The notes: generated from the letters alone by a model not told the origin. DNA of 64,000 nt from Promethearchaeota archaeon (GCA_030605085.1 JAUWBH010000002.1:24946-88945); one strand, 5' to 3'; counted from the stretch's first letter, positions 28,119-37,838 are shown. Numbers and translations are program-made.

Positions 28119-29869
28119 AGATTAATATAAGCTATAATAAAATTTCAGAATCTTTATCTCAAAAATTCAAGGAAATCGTAAGTGAAGAACATTTTTTCAG
28201 TGATTATGAGATTAGATGGACTTATGCGTATGGAGGCACAATTTTTGATAAATTGTGGATTCCGGATTTAATTTTAATGCCGCAATCTACAGACCAGATC
28301 TCAAGAATTTTGAAACTAGCAAATGACAATAACATTCCTGTAACTCCGAGAGGTAGCGGAACCAGTCTTTCAGCTGGAACAATGACCCCTTATGGTGGTA
28401 TTGTCTTAGATTTAACCCAAATGAATAAAATACTAAATATTGATATTGAAAATAATTTAGTCGTTATAGAAACTGGTGTGATTTGTGACGATTTAAACGA
28501 ATCTTTAAAACCTTATGGGTATTTTTTTCCACCAGATCCCGGATCAAGCTCAATTTGTACAATAGGTGGGATGGTTGCAACTAATGCTGGTGGAATACAA
28601 GCGTTTAAATATGGAGTTACGAAAAAATATGTTTTATTTATAGAAGTTGTCTTAGCCAACGGAAAAATATTAAATTTAGGCACTGGAGTCTTAAAATCGG
28701 TTTCTTCTTACAATTTAAAAGACTTATTTGTGGGTTCTGAAGGTACATTAGGGGTTGTTACAAAAATTGGTCTTAGAATCAGACCTTTACCCAAAACAAG
28801 AAGATTGGGATTGTTCATTTTTGAGAATATAGAAGATTTAAGAGATGCCGTAATTGAATTGAGAAAACAAGGGATCGTTCCTAATTTATTGGAATTTATG
28901 GATAAACTCATATTACAAGCAGTTACAGATTATCTTGGAGGAGAATTTTTAGATTTTCCTAATGGATATGTCTTACTGGCAGAAGTAGACGGAGAAAATG
29001 AGGAAGAAGTGGAAAATAGTTTTTCAATTCTATTCGATATTGTCATTCAAAAAGGACCAATTTATCATAAAATTGCAAAAACTGCGAAGGAAAGAGAAAG
29101 ATTAATACTTGCGAGAAAGTCTAATCTCCCCGCTCTTTCTAGAATATCACCAACTACTTGTGTTGAAGATTGTACCATCCAAATAACTGATTTTGCTGAA
29201 GTTATTAAAAAAGTAGAGAAAATTCCCGAAAGTATTGATGCTAAGAATTTAAAGGTTGCAATAGTTTGTCATATGGAAGGTAATTTGCATCCTACTTTTT
29301 TATTTAACGAAAATAACGAAGAAGACGTAAAAGAATTTGAAAAAGCTATTGAATATCTTTATAGGGAGATTATAATCCCGGTAGGAGGGGATCTAACGGG
29401 TGAACATGGGATAGGTAAAGTTAAAACGCCATACCTCGAACTTGAGCATGGTTCTACCGTTGTAGATTTAATGAGCCAAATTAAAAAACTCCTTGATCCG
29501 AACTTGATTCTTAATCCTGGAATTGGAAAAGGGGATAAGCGAGTTTTAAAGAAAATAAGGTCTAATCGAAAATTAAAGAATCAAGAGGGTAAAATTTTAG
29601 AACTAAGATGTATGAGATGTGGATTTTGCTTAGCTACTTGTCCCTCTAGGATTTTCTATGGGATTGAAGCATATAGCCCTAGAGGACGATTAAGCCTTTT
29701 AAATGGAATAGTGTACGGGGATTTAAAATTAGATAATATTGATTTAATAAACGACATTTTTCACACCTGTACATTATGTGGGCTTTGTTTAATTAACTGT
29801 CCTGCTGGTGTAGAAACCATTGAAATTTTTGAAAAATCGAGAGAAATATTACATAAATTTAGAGGATAA
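28115..29869 (+). CDS. FAD-linked D-lactate/glycolate dehydrogenase with 4Fe-4S tail (copy 2)
   Basis: A 584-residue tandem duplicate of the previous gene with the same architecture: PRGSGTSLSAGTM, DPGSSSICTIGGMVATNAGG, histidine motifs CHMEGNLHPTF and GDLTGEHGIGK, then CMRCGFCLATCP and CTLCGLCLINCP. The GTG start overlaps the previous stop by four bases (GTGA), which implies translational coupling. The two copies have clearly diverged, so they may prefer different hydroxyacids or form a heterodimer. LarA follows after three nucleotides, which favours lactate as the substrate. Confidence 0.9.
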   Translation: MKINISYNKISESLSQKFKEIVSEEHFFSDYEIRWTYAYGGTIFDKLWIPDLILMPQSTDQISRILKLANDNNIPVTPRGSGTSLSAGTMTPYGGIVLDLTQMNKILNIDIENNLVVIETGVICDDLNESLKPYGYFFPPDPGSSSICTIGGMVATNAGGIQAFKYGVTKKYVLFIEVVLANGKILNLGTGVLKSVSSYNLKDLFVGSEGTLGVVTKIGLRIRPLPKTRRLGLFIFENIEDLRDAVIELRKQGIVPNLLEFMDKLILQAVTDYLGGEFLDFPNGYVLLAEVDGENEEEVENSFSILFDIVIQKGPIYHKIAKTAKERERLILARKSNLPALSRISPTTCVEDCTIQITDFAEVIKKVEKIPESIDAKNLKVAIVCHMEGNLHPTFLFNENNEEDVKEFEKAIEYLYREIIIPVGGDLTGEHGIGKVKTPYLELEHGSTVVDLMSQIKKLLDPNLILNPGIGKGDKRVLKKIRSNRKLKNQEGKILELRCMRCGFCLATCPSRIFYGIEAYSPRGRLSLLNGIVYGDLKLDNIDLINDIFHTCTLCGLCLINCPAGVETIEIFEKSREILHKFRG

Positions 29870-29872
29870 ATT

Positions 29873-31150
29873 ATGAAATTTGATTATGGAAAGGAAGGAA
29901 TTGAAATTAATCTTGATCCCGCGTGGAATACAACCATTTTTCGACCTCAGAAGCAAAAAGATATTAAAAATTCAGTAAAAGCTATAAGAAATGCGATTAG
30001 AAATCCTATTGGAAGTCTTTCGCTACAAAAAATAATAGAACAAAAGAAGGATTTGAATAAAATTTGTATTGTGGTCAGCGATGCAACTCGACCTGTCCCT
30101 TCGAACATTATTCTTGAGGGGCTCATCAAAGAATTAGACGATTATGGGATTAAAGTGGAGCAAATTATTCTATTAATAGCCACTGGTTTGCATAGAAGCT
30201 CTCGCGAAGAAGAGCTGGAAAGAATTTTAGGCAAAGATTTAAAAAATAGATTGAAGGTAATTGATCATGTCGCAACAGATATGAACTCCCTTGAATTTTT
30301 AGGAAAAACATCTGATGACATCCCAATCTACATCAATAAACATTATTACAATAGCGATTTGAAAATTTTAACCGGATATGTCGAACCTCATTTCTTTTTT
30401 GGTTTTGCTGGTGGAAAAAAATCACTATCTCCTGGAATTGCTGGTGCAGACACCATCCAAGGAAATCATTCGGCAAAAAACATTGCCTCACCCTACGCTC
30501 GATTTGGAATCTATAAAGAAAATCCTATGCACAAAAATTCCATGGAAATTACAAAATTAGTAGGAGTAGATTTTATAGTCAACATATGCATCAACGAAGA
30601 CCACAAGATTACTCAAGTTGCTGCCGGAAATTTTGAAAAAGTTCACGAATTTCTCGTGGACTATCAATTAAAACATGTTTTCAGAGAAATTTACGAACCA
30701 TACGATATCGTAATCTGCGGGAACGGAGGTTATCCTTTAGATATTAATTTATACCAAGCAGTCAAGAGTATGGCAATTGGTGAAATGGCTATAAAAAAGA
30801 ATGGTATGATTATTTCTGTGAATGAGCTTTCCGATGGAATTGGTCATGATAATTTTAAAGAATTAATTTATTCCGGAATACCCCCCGAACAAATATATAG
30901 GAGAATTTTAAATAAAGAAATTATTGTACCTGATCAATGGGAAATCCAAATTTTAGCCAGAATTTTAATGAAAGCAGAAATTTATGTTATATCTAAATTA
31001 AATGAAAACGAAATTGGAAATATAGGGTTAAAACGTGCAAAAACAGTGGAAGAGGCAATTGAGATTGGTCTAAAAAAATTTGGATTAGATGCCAAAATCT
31101 TAATTTTACCAAATGGACCTCAAGTATTACCTCTATTGAAAGAGAATTAA
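29873..31150 (+). CDS. larA: LarA-type nickel-dependent 2-hydroxyacid racemase
   Basis: A 425-residue protein of the LarA (former DUF2088) family, which racemises lactate or similar hydroxyacids with a nickel-pincer nucleotide. Expected active-site residues are visible: VSDATRPVP, the first His in LIATGLHRSS (His107), the second in GYVEPHFFFGFAGGKKSLSPG (His173) with the cofactor-binding lysine just after it (Lys182 or 183). It closes an operon with the two FAD dehydrogenases (3 nt gap), a layout that fits conversion of L- to D-lactate followed by oxidation. The cofactor genes larB, larC and larE are not in the window. Confidence 0.88.
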   Translation: MKFDYGKEGIEINLDPAWNTTIFRPQKQKDIKNSVKAIRNAIRNPIGSLSLQKIIEQKKDLNKICIVVSDATRPVPSNIILEGLIKELDDYGIKVEQIILLIATGLHRSSREEELERILGKDLKNRLKVIDHVATDMNSLEFLGKTSDDIPIYINKHYYNSDLKILTGYVEPHFFFGFAGGKKSLSPGIAGADTIQGNHSAKNIASPYARFGIYKENPMHKNSMEITKLVGVDFIVNICINEDHKITQVAAGNFEKVHEFLVDYQLKHVFREIYEPYDIVICGNGGYPLDINLYQAVKSMAIGEMAIKKNGMIISVNELSDGIGHDNFKELIYSGIPPEQIYRRILNKEIIVPDQWEIQILARILMKAEIYVISKLNENEIGNIGLKRAKTVEEAIEIGLKKFGLDAKILILPNGPQVLPLLKEN

Positions 31151-31165
31151 GTTAAAAAATCAAAA

Positions 31166-31573
31166 CTAATGGTTATAATCTTTCATTTTTTCAAGCAAGA
31201 GTTTCATTTTTTGGTAATTCATAGCACCTATAATTTTATCAATAATCTTGCCTTTTCTAACGAAAAGAGTTGTTGGAATGCTTGTTATCATATATCGCTG
31301 GGCAATTGCTTCAAGTTCGTCAACATTTACTTTCGCAAATATAAACACTTTTTGATATTCTTGCTGAAGCTTTTCAAATATGGGAGCGAAACTCATACAT
31401 GGACCACACCAAATCGCCCAGAAATCTATTACTATGATTTTGTCATAATCCTTCATTAATTTATTAAATTCTTCGATGTTATGAACTTTTACAACTTCTT
31501 TTGGCATTGCTTGAAGTTTTATCAACTTTTCCGCTTTTTTCATTCGAATTCTTTCTAATTCGTGGTCAGACAT
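31166..31573 (-). CDS. Thioredoxin-family protein
   Basis: A 135-residue thioredoxin with active site WAIWCGPCM (Cys56, Cys59), the cis-proline motif ITSIPTTLF, and the usual beta strands ahead of it (KIIVIDFWA). About 25 extra basic residues precede the fold, longer than typical thioredoxin; they have no signal peptide character. It probably reduces protein disulfides in the cytoplasm. Convergent with larA. Confidence 0.93.
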   Translation of the reverse strand: MSDHELERIRMKKAEKLIKLQAMPKEVVKVHNIEEFNKLMKDYDKIIVIDFWAIWCGPCMSFAPIFEKLQQEYQKVFIFAKVNVDELEAIAQRYMITSIPTTLFVRKGKIIDKIIGAMNYQKMKLLLEKMKDYNH

Positions 31574-31769
31574 TATTTTTCCAATTTAACTTTATCTTCT
31601 TATGAAAGAAATTGATGCAAACATAATAAACTTTATTGATTCCCTTCTAAAATAAGAATTGTGTCTCTATTTATTCAGATTCGGTTAAATTTACAATTAT
31701 TACGATTTATGCAATTCATTTAGAAAATATCATAATAATCCTTAAAAACATTCAAGAATATGTAGATCT

Positions 31770-32531
31770 ATGAACATACATTCCCTTTTTATTTTAAAAA
31801 CTTCTGGAGTTTGTCTGTATAGCAGAAATTTTACAGATGAATTTGAAAAATTGGATGTTCACTTAGTTACACCTTTTTTTTCCGCAATTTTCTCCTTTTC
31901 AAAAAAAGTTATCCATAAAAAACTCGAAGAACTCGAAATGAGTGGATTAAGGTTTACATTTAAAGTCATTGACGAGTTCATTTTTACAATTTTAGCCGAT
32001 TCAAGCGTAAGTATATTATTTACCTCTACGAGATTATCAAGAATAGTGGATGCTTTTCTTAAAGAATATTATCAATCAGACAAGTTAAAAGATTTCACGG
32101 AAATCGAAAATCCAGACTTTGACAAGGTGATAGACTCGATAATAGCGGGCGAAGAAATCAATCCTGAAATTTACACGAAAATAATCGAACATTTTAAAAA
32201 TTTAATGATTCAGGACGAAATTTCTGGAGCTGCGGTTCTCTCGACAAATGGAAGTATAATCTACAATACCCTTCCTTCTGACATATTGCTTGGGTCTTTA
32301 AAAGAATTAGAAATTCGTTTTATGTCTGGAGCATTGGACGTTCCTGAATTATTTTATAGTTTAGAAAATGGTGAAAAAGTTTTTTCAAAGATAATCTCCG
32401 AAGATATATCAGGCTTGAATTTTTTCATAGTATTATTATTTAGAAGTTCTATTCCTTTAGGAGTAGCAGAAGTGAACTTATTTAAAATTACTAACCAAAT
32501 TAAGAAATTAATTAGTTCAGAAAATAAATAA
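31770..32531 (+). CDS. Two-domain longin/Roadblock-like protein
   Basis: A 253-residue protein. The first 100 residues (MNIHSLFILKTSGVCLYSR, then FTFKVIDEFIFTILADSS and an amphipathic helix) have the strand order and opening of longin-type domains, as in adaptor sigma chains and other eukaryotic trafficking proteins. After an acidic linker, residues 150-250 form a second alpha-beta domain (EISGAAVLSTNGSIIYNTL then GLNFFIVLLFRSSIPLGVAE), probably Roadblock-like. No enzyme motif. In Asgard archaea such domains are thought to bind small GTPases. The domain calls rest on pattern only. It precedes the two flavoprotein genes by 45 nt. Confidence 0.6.
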   Translation: MNIHSLFILKTSGVCLYSRNFTDEFEKLDVHLVTPFFSAIFSFSKKVIHKKLEELEMSGLRFTFKVIDEFIFTILADSSVSILFTSTRLSRIVDAFLKEYYQSDKLKDFTEIENPDFDKVIDSIIAGEEINPEIYTKIIEHFKNLMIQDEISGAAVLSTNGSIIYNTLPSDILLGSLKELEIRFMSGALDVPELFYSLENGEKVFSKIISEDISGLNFFIVLLFRSSIPLGVAEVNLFKITNQIKKLISSENK

Positions 32532-32576
32532 TACGAAAATCAATAATTTTTTTTTACAGTTTACATTACTGATTGT

Positions 32577-33836
32577 ATGTACGATGTTATCATAATAGGT
32601 GCAGGAATATCTGGCGCAATTTTTGCTTTTAAAGTGTCTAAATATGCCAAAACGCTTCTCATTGAAGCTAAAGGTAAAAATGAATTTCCTAAAGGAACAA
32701 AGATTTACCCCGAACATAATAGACCTTTTCTAAATGAAGTAAATTGGGATGATAGAGAGATTTTCCCAAGAATTCACACAATTATTAGATATTTGGGCAC
32801 TAAGGAAGAGAGTGTTGTTAGATCGGACGAATTCGGTATGCCATTTGGTAATATTTGTTATATTGAAAATCTTTTTGAATGGTTAATTAGAAAATTTGAA
32901 GAGCAAAATGGAAATACTAAATTTAACGAAAAAATTCACAAAATTAACAAACACAACGATTATATAGAAGTTATTAACAATAAAGGAGAATCTTATTCAA
33001 CTAAATTATTAATTTTAGCAACTGGATCGTATGGATTTGATCTACAGAAATCTTTAGGGTTCAATACACCTGATCGATACACCGGGATCTATTCGCACAT
33101 GTATGGAGAAGAAGATAAATTAAACGATAACTTCGATATTGAATATAACTTCCATATCAATTCAAAAATAAGTCAAAGTGGCCCATTTTTCGTAGCAAAG
33201 GGAAGAAATAGGATTTTTCTAGGATTTGTTGGGAGTAAAAGCGAAACTGAACAAGGTATCTATTCGAAATACGAGAGAATTATAAAAAATTACAAAAAAA
33301 TACAACCATTTATACAAGGATTAAAACAAGATAAACCAACACTAACTAAAATTTCAAAACATCCGATTAAATCGTATTCTCAAGATAGAATTTTAGTATT
33401 AGGAGAAGCTGCGGGATTAGTTACATCATTTTTTTACGAGGGTCTTTTAGCAGGATTAGCTTCAGCAGAACTTTCCGCTAAAACAGTTATACCTTTATTA
33501 GAAAACGGAAGTAATTTTGAAAGGCATGCTTTAAAAAATTACGATAACGAATTAAATCGAATCCTATTGCAAACATACTTTAAAAACGATAATGCTTCCG
33601 AGTATCTTTTTTACAACGCTCCTTCCCACAGTAATTTAATCTTCAATACTTACGCAAAACTTGTTAGCGAAAACAAAACAATCAGAAAGTATATCTGGGA
33701 GGGTCACATCTCTCACAATTTAGAAGATTACGACACAAAAAGGGATAGGTGGATTGGAGAGCAACTATTTAGAAAATTGCCAATAGTCTCAAAAATATTT
33801 TTAGCCCCCTTATTTCTAAAAGCAATGTTTAAATAA
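32577..33836 (+). CDS. FAD-dependent oxidoreductase, geranylgeranyl-reductase-like (copy 1)
   Basis: A 419-residue flavoprotein opening with the dinucleotide-binding motif YDVIIIGAGISGAIFAFKVS and an acidic end LLIEAKGK. The second FAD motif is ILVLGEAAGLVTSFFYEGLL, where the aspartate usual in GDAAG is Glu. Overall layout and length match the geranylgeranyl reductase/digeranylglycerophospholipid reductase group, which saturates archaeal lipid chains; halogenase-like or other monooxygenases are alternatives. Basic hydrophobic C-terminus (KIFLAPLFLKAMFK) could touch the membrane. Tandem duplicate of the next gene and 45 nt after the longin-like gene. Confidence 0.72.
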   Translation: MYDVIIIGAGISGAIFAFKVSKYAKTLLIEAKGKNEFPKGTKIYPEHNRPFLNEVNWDDREIFPRIHTIIRYLGTKEESVVRSDEFGMPFGNICYIENLFEWLIRKFEEQNGNTKFNEKIHKINKHNDYIEVINNKGESYSTKLLILATGSYGFDLQKSLGFNTPDRYTGIYSHMYGEEDKLNDNFDIEYNFHINSKISQSGPFFVAKGRNRIFLGFVGSKSETEQGIYSKYERIIKNYKKIQPFIQGLKQDKPTLTKISKHPIKSYSQDRILVLGEAAGLVTSFFYEGLLAGLASAELSAKTVIPLLENGSNFERHALKNYDNELNRILLQTYFKNDNASEYLFYNAPSHSNLIFNTYAKLVSENKTIRKYIWEGHISHNLEDYDTKRDRWIGEQLFRKLPIVSKIFLAPLFLKAMFK

Positions 33837-33881
33837 TTTTAAATGTCAAACTTTCATACGATTATCGTTATGATAAACTTT

Positions 33882-33891
33882 TTTATATATA
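33882..33891 (+). promoter_or_regulatory. TATA-like promoter of flavoprotein copy 2
   Basis: A TTTATATATA run about 22-31 nt before the ATG at 33913, after an A-rich stretch. With the usual 25-nt distance the transcript would be nearly leaderless, suggesting this copy has its own promoter. Confidence 0.4.
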
Positions 33892-33912
33892 TTTTGGGTA
33901 ATAAAGATAATT

Positions 33913-35190
33913 ATGTACGACGTAATTGTAATAGGTGCAGGTATTTCTGGCGCCTCGTTTGCTTATAAAATTACAAAAAGTAGCGACGCAAAAATTCTTC
34001 TTATTGAAGCTAAAGATAAAGCTAAACTTCCAGTTACAACAAACATTTTTCCAGACCATAATAGAAGATTTTTAACCGACGACGAAGTGAATTACTCAGA
34101 TAAATCGATGTTTCCATGTACTTTTCGCAAAATTAATTATATGGATAAAAAATACCATGGGATTATTGATTCTGCAGAATTTGGGGCTCCTTTTGGATAT
34201 ATATCCTATACGGAAAAGCTTATCGAATTTCTCTTGAATAAAGCGGAAGAGCAAGGAGGAATAATTAACTATGGTGAAAAAATATCGAAAGTTTCAAGAA
34301 GTAACGATAAAGTTGAGGTTCTTTCAAGTTCAGGGCAATCTTACACAGGAAAATTATTAGCATTTGCCACGGGATCACATAGCTTCGATTTACAACGCTC
34401 TTTAGGATTTGAAACTCCCGATAAATATATGGGGTGCGTTACGCATCTTTATGGGGATGAGGACGTAATAAAAGAGAATATTCCTACGAATTATATCTTT
34501 CATCTTAATCCTAAAATTAGTCATGACGGACCTTTATTCATTAATAGAGGAAAAGAACGAATTTTTTTAGGATTTCTTGGTAAAAAAGGAGACACTCCTG
34601 ATACCCTCATCTCAAAATTAGGTAGAATCTTGAGAAATTATCAGCCTTTTCAGCCTTTTCTTAAGGGCTTAAAAGAAGGTCTTTCAAAACCAGTTGTTGG
34701 TGAAATTTCAAAACATCCTATCAAAAACTTTTCCCTCGACCGAACTATAGTGTTAGGTGAAGCAGCAGGAATAGTAACTGCCCTCTTTTACGAAGGCTTA
34801 TTGGGCGGCTTAGCCTGTGCTGACATCGCTAATTCCGTTATAAATCCCTTGTTAGAGAACAACAGTAATTTTACTCGGATGGAATTAATAAAATACGACC
34901 AAGAACTTAAACGAATTTTATTAGATAATTATTTTAAGACGGGTCTTGCTTCAGAATACTTATTTTATCAATCAGGTACAAAACTTAAAACATTATGGGA
35001 AACGTACTGTAATTTCATTAAAACGAACAGAACAATCCGTAAATATATTTGGGAGGCTATAACAAGATTCGATCTTGAACATCATGATCTCGCACGAGAT
35101 CGATGGACGGGGGAACAATTGTTTAAAAAATTACCTACTTTGCAAAAAATGACTTATTGGCCGTTGTTTTTAAAGGCCATGCTTAAATGA
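33913..35190 (+). CDS. FAD-dependent oxidoreductase, geranylgeranyl-reductase-like (copy 2)
   Basis: A 425-residue paralogue of the preceding flavoprotein, alignable over its full length: YDVIVIGAGISGASFAYKIT at the start, GAPFGYISYTEKL, FATGSHSFDLQRSLGFETPD, TIVLGEAAGIVTALFYEGLL and the basic hydrophobic C-terminus (TYWPLFLKAMLK). The same Glu replaces Asp in the second FAD motif in both copies, so it is an ancestral feature of this pair. Likely a reductase of isoprenoid double bonds. Followed by two membrane protein genes. Confidence 0.72.
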   Translation: MYDVIVIGAGISGASFAYKITKSSDAKILLIEAKDKAKLPVTTNIFPDHNRRFLTDDEVNYSDKSMFPCTFRKINYMDKKYHGIIDSAEFGAPFGYISYTEKLIEFLLNKAEEQGGIINYGEKISKVSRSNDKVEVLSSSGQSYTGKLLAFATGSHSFDLQRSLGFETPDKYMGCVTHLYGDEDVIKENIPTNYIFHLNPKISHDGPLFINRGKERIFLGFLGKKGDTPDTLISKLGRILRNYQPFQPFLKGLKEGLSKPVVGEISKHPIKNFSLDRTIVLGEAAGIVTALFYEGLLGGLACADIANSVINPLLENNSNFTRMELIKYDQELKRILLDNYFKTGLASEYLFYQSGTKLKTLWETYCNFIKTNRTIRKYIWEAITRFDLEHHDLARDRWTGEQLFKKLPTLQKMTYWPLFLKAMLK

Positions 35191-35310
35191 TAAGAAACAT
35201 GCATAGTAAGAAAAAACACACTAACTGAAGAAATATTAAATAAGCATCATAAATTAATTTACGAAGATATCAACAAAAAATATCAACGAAAAGAAACGGA
35301 GTTTTTTTTA

Positions 35311-35961
35311 ATGGATTTGGCATCAATTAGAATTATAACACAGGCTATTGCCAATTTTTCAACTATTATTGTTGCTCCAATTATGACATTTCTCGTCGCA
35401 AGAAAGCTTTACATAGAATATAAGGAAACTAATCAACTTAATATCGTACGTCTACTTATATTAGGAATTTTTATAGCGTTTTCGTGGGCAATTATTCCTA
35501 CCAATTTAGTTGAAAGCACGGACCTTAAGTATGTAGTGGATATTAATGTTATTGGTTGGAATTTATTCACAATCACACCCTATTCGATAGCGATAGGTGT
35601 GATGGTTACATTATCATTATGCCTAATTGCTTATGCTAATCGTTGGGAAACGTTCTATTACGCGCCATTATTTATTTTTGGAGGAGTTTTAATATTTTAC
35701 GTACTTACAGGGTTTTCTGCGTGGTATCAGTATTTTGTTTTATTATGTGGGATAATAGGGCTTGTATTTTTTTACATCACGGGATTTCGTTTGAAAGACA
35801 ATGGATCATTAGGATTAGGAGTGTTTTTCACATTCTCATATATTTCAGTAATCTTTGGTGAGACGATTCCCGGCGATATTTTTACAATATTAATAGCAGT
35901 TTTCGGATTAATTTTTACTCTTGGATATTTTACACCGTTCAAAGAAAAGGAGGAAGTTTAA
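35311..35961 (+). CDS. Polytopic membrane protein of unknown function
   Basis: A 216-residue protein with about seven hydrophobic segments (for example FSTIIVAPIMTFLVA, LILGIFIAFSWAI, VLLCGIIGLVFFYITGF, FTILIAVFGLIFTLG) and a short charged C-terminus. There are no recognisable catalytic or transporter motifs. The next gene, also a membrane protein, starts 1 nt after its stop, so the two are surely cotranscribed and may form a complex. Confidence 0.75.
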   Translation: MDLASIRIITQAIANFSTIIVAPIMTFLVARKLYIEYKETNQLNIVRLLILGIFIAFSWAIIPTNLVESTDLKYVVDINVIGWNLFTITPYSIAIGVMVTLSLCLIAYANRWETFYYAPLFIFGGVLIFYVLTGFSAWYQYFVLLCGIIGLVFFYITGFRLKDNGSLGLGVFFTFSYISVIFGETIPGDIFTILIAVFGLIFTLGYFTPFKEKEEV

Positions 35962-35962
35962 A

Positions 35963-36697
35963 ATGCTTGACGTGATTGTTTTAACGATATTAGAAATCGT
36001 AGTTATAACCTTAGCAGCGCTTTCAGAAGTTCCTCTCGTTAAAAAACTTAAAGAGACAAGAAATAAGTTATTTTTGGGAGTGATTTTAATTTTGATTACC
36101 ATTCAAATAGCGTCAATCTTTCAAATTTTATTATATTTCCAAATTACACTGACAATCGGAAAAGCGTTGATTTTGTCTGAACTTCTTTGGCTTATTTTAT
36201 TGACAATTATTTCACTATTTTTACTATACTTAAAGAATCTAAAAAAATTTTATACGCTTCCTATTGTCGTTAGTTTTTTCATTGGATTTGGTTTGGTTCT
36301 TTTTGATGATTTTACCGCCTATATTATTTATACGGGTATATCCGGTGTGTTAGGCTCCATACTTTTATTGCTTGACGGAAAAAAAAATAATAATGGTCTG
36401 GTGTTTTCTATGGGAATAGCTCTTCTAATAAATGTATTAGGCGCGATAATAGTATTTCTTTTTTATCTTGAAATAGTTGGCTCAATAATTGGAATTGTAG
36501 GTATGGTAGTTTTAGTGCTTGGTTCGTACGAAATTATTGACAAATACTTTCTAGTTGACAAAGAAGAAGAGAAAAAAATTAAAAGTTCTTATCGCAAGGT
36601 TATTGGACAAAAGGTCAATTACCTGGGGATATCGAACTACGAATTTAAAAGATTTTTAGAGGATTGGAAAGCGAGAAATTTCTCAAAAGAGGAATAA
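35963..36697 (+). CDS. Polytopic membrane protein with cytoplasmic tail, unknown function
   Basis: A 244-residue protein starting at ATG 35963, chosen because a strong AAGGAGG (35947-35953) lies nine bases upstream; an upstream ATG at 35921 would run through the end of the previous gene. About seven membrane helices are followed by a charged tail of about 55 residues (VDKEEEKKIKSSYRKV onward) with a helix pattern. One nucleotide separates it from the preceding gene. An Arf-like GTPase gene follows 232 nt later. Possibly a membrane receptor for that system, but this is only from position. Confidence 0.75.
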   Translation: MLDVIVLTILEIVVITLAALSEVPLVKKLKETRNKLFLGVILILITIQIASIFQILLYFQITLTIGKALILSELLWLILLTIISLFLLYLKNLKKFYTLPIVVSFFIGFGLVLFDDFTAYIIYTGISGVLGSILLLLDGKKNNNGLVFSMGIALLINVLGAIIVFLFYLEIVGSIIGIVGMVVLVLGSYEIIDKYFLVDKEEEKKIKSSYRKVIGQKVNYLGISNYEFKRFLEDWKARNFSKEE

Positions 36698-36929
36698 ATT
36701 GTTTTTTTCCATGAGATGTATTTCACATTATTTTATGTTAGATGACGATTATTTTTTCTTTAAATGATTCCTACTAAATTTTCAAACTACTTTAAACCAT
36801 TTTCAATTTTAAATTGTGTGTTATTATAACAGAAATAGGAAAAATTGATTGATTTTTTTAATAAACACATAATATCACGATCATTAATACATTTTTATTA
36901 TTAATATTATAAGATATATTTGATGAGAC

Positions 36930-37838
36930 ATGGGTTTTAAGGATTTATTAAATAGAATTTTCACGAAAGATAAAAAAGTTGTAATCTGTGGACTCGATAA
37001 CGCAGGTAAATCCACGATGGTGTCGTTTTTACAACAAGGAACCTTCATTGAGCATACTCCCACTATGGGGAAGGATCAATCCACCATTGAAGTTCAAGGT
37101 ATCCGAATGAACCTGATAGATATGGGAGGGCAAAAAGATTTCCGTGGATTATGGCTTGGAGAAATGGACGATGCTCAATGTGTTCTTTTTATGGTTGATG
37201 CGGCAGATCAAGAAAGATTTAAAGAAGCTAAGATAGAACTTTGGAAATTATCGTCAATCTTTAAAAAAAAGCCATTAATAGTTTTAGCTAATAAATACGA
37301 TCTTGAACAGGTAGCAGAATTAAGCGAAATAATTGAAGCGCTCAATTTAAAAGAATTACCATCATTTGAAGTTTTCCCCGTTTCATGTAAAACAGGATTA
37401 GGACTTGTAGATGCTTTTACAAAAATTTATTATAAATTAACTGGAAAAACTATTACCAAAAAGGTATGTCCTAAAGCATTAACAGTTTTCGATCATCTTG
37501 GTACACCTTTAACAACAAAAGAGGGGGAATTTTGTACCGAAGATCTGCTTCAAGGAGGCTTGTTATCGGCAATCACTAATTTTGTAAAAGATTCTTATCA
37601 TTCCGAATTGAATTCTGTGAAAATGGAAGATAATGTCATAGTTTTGTATAGAACGAAGCATTTAATGGGATCGCTAATTATAGATGAATCTGATCATATG
37701 GACGTTAAAGAAGCAAAAATTGAATTGAAAGAGTTATTGGAACATCTTGAAAATATGTGCCCTGAACTAGAAAATAACCAATTAAATTCTGAGAAAATTA
37801 ATTTTCTCGTCCAACAATATTCTACAAATTTTTTTTAA
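36930..37838 (+). CDS. Arf-like small GTPase with C-terminal longin/Roadblock-like extension
   Basis: A 302-residue protein. Residues 1-175 form an Arf/Sar-type GTPase: P-loop GLDNAGKST (21-29), switch I Thr in HTPTMGKDQ, DMGGQKDFRGLW (Asp64 to Gln68, the catalytic Gln), NKYD (121-124) and SCKTG (152-156). The start MGFKDLLNRIF has an amphipathic character with Gly2, as in Arf proteins. Residues 180-290 form an extra alpha-beta domain (ALTVFDHLGTPLTTKEG, GGLLSAITNFVKDS, KHLMGSLIIDESD) that resembles longin/Roadblock-type regulators. Such fusions are unknown in eukaryotic Arfs. It presumably cycles on a membrane surface. Confidence 0.88.
   Translation: MGFKDLLNRIFTKDKKVVICGLDNAGKSTMVSFLQQGTFIEHTPTMGKDQSTIEVQGIRMNLIDMGGQKDFRGLWLGEMDDAQCVLFMVDAADQERFKEAKIELWKLSSIFKKKPLIVLANKYDLEQVAELSEIIEALNLKELPSFEVFPVSCKTGLGLVDAFTKIYYKLTGKTITKKVCPKALTVFDHLGTPLTTKEGEFCTEDLLQGGLLSAITNFVKDSYHSELNSVKMEDNVIVLYRTKHLMGSLIIDESDHMDVKEAKIELKELLEHLENMCPELENNQLNSEKINFLVQQYSTNFF

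Noticed and set aside
36930..36980. N-myristoylation signal on the Arf-like GTPase
   Set aside because: Gly2 is present, but archaea are not known to have N-myristoyltransferase and the following residues do not fit the consensus well.
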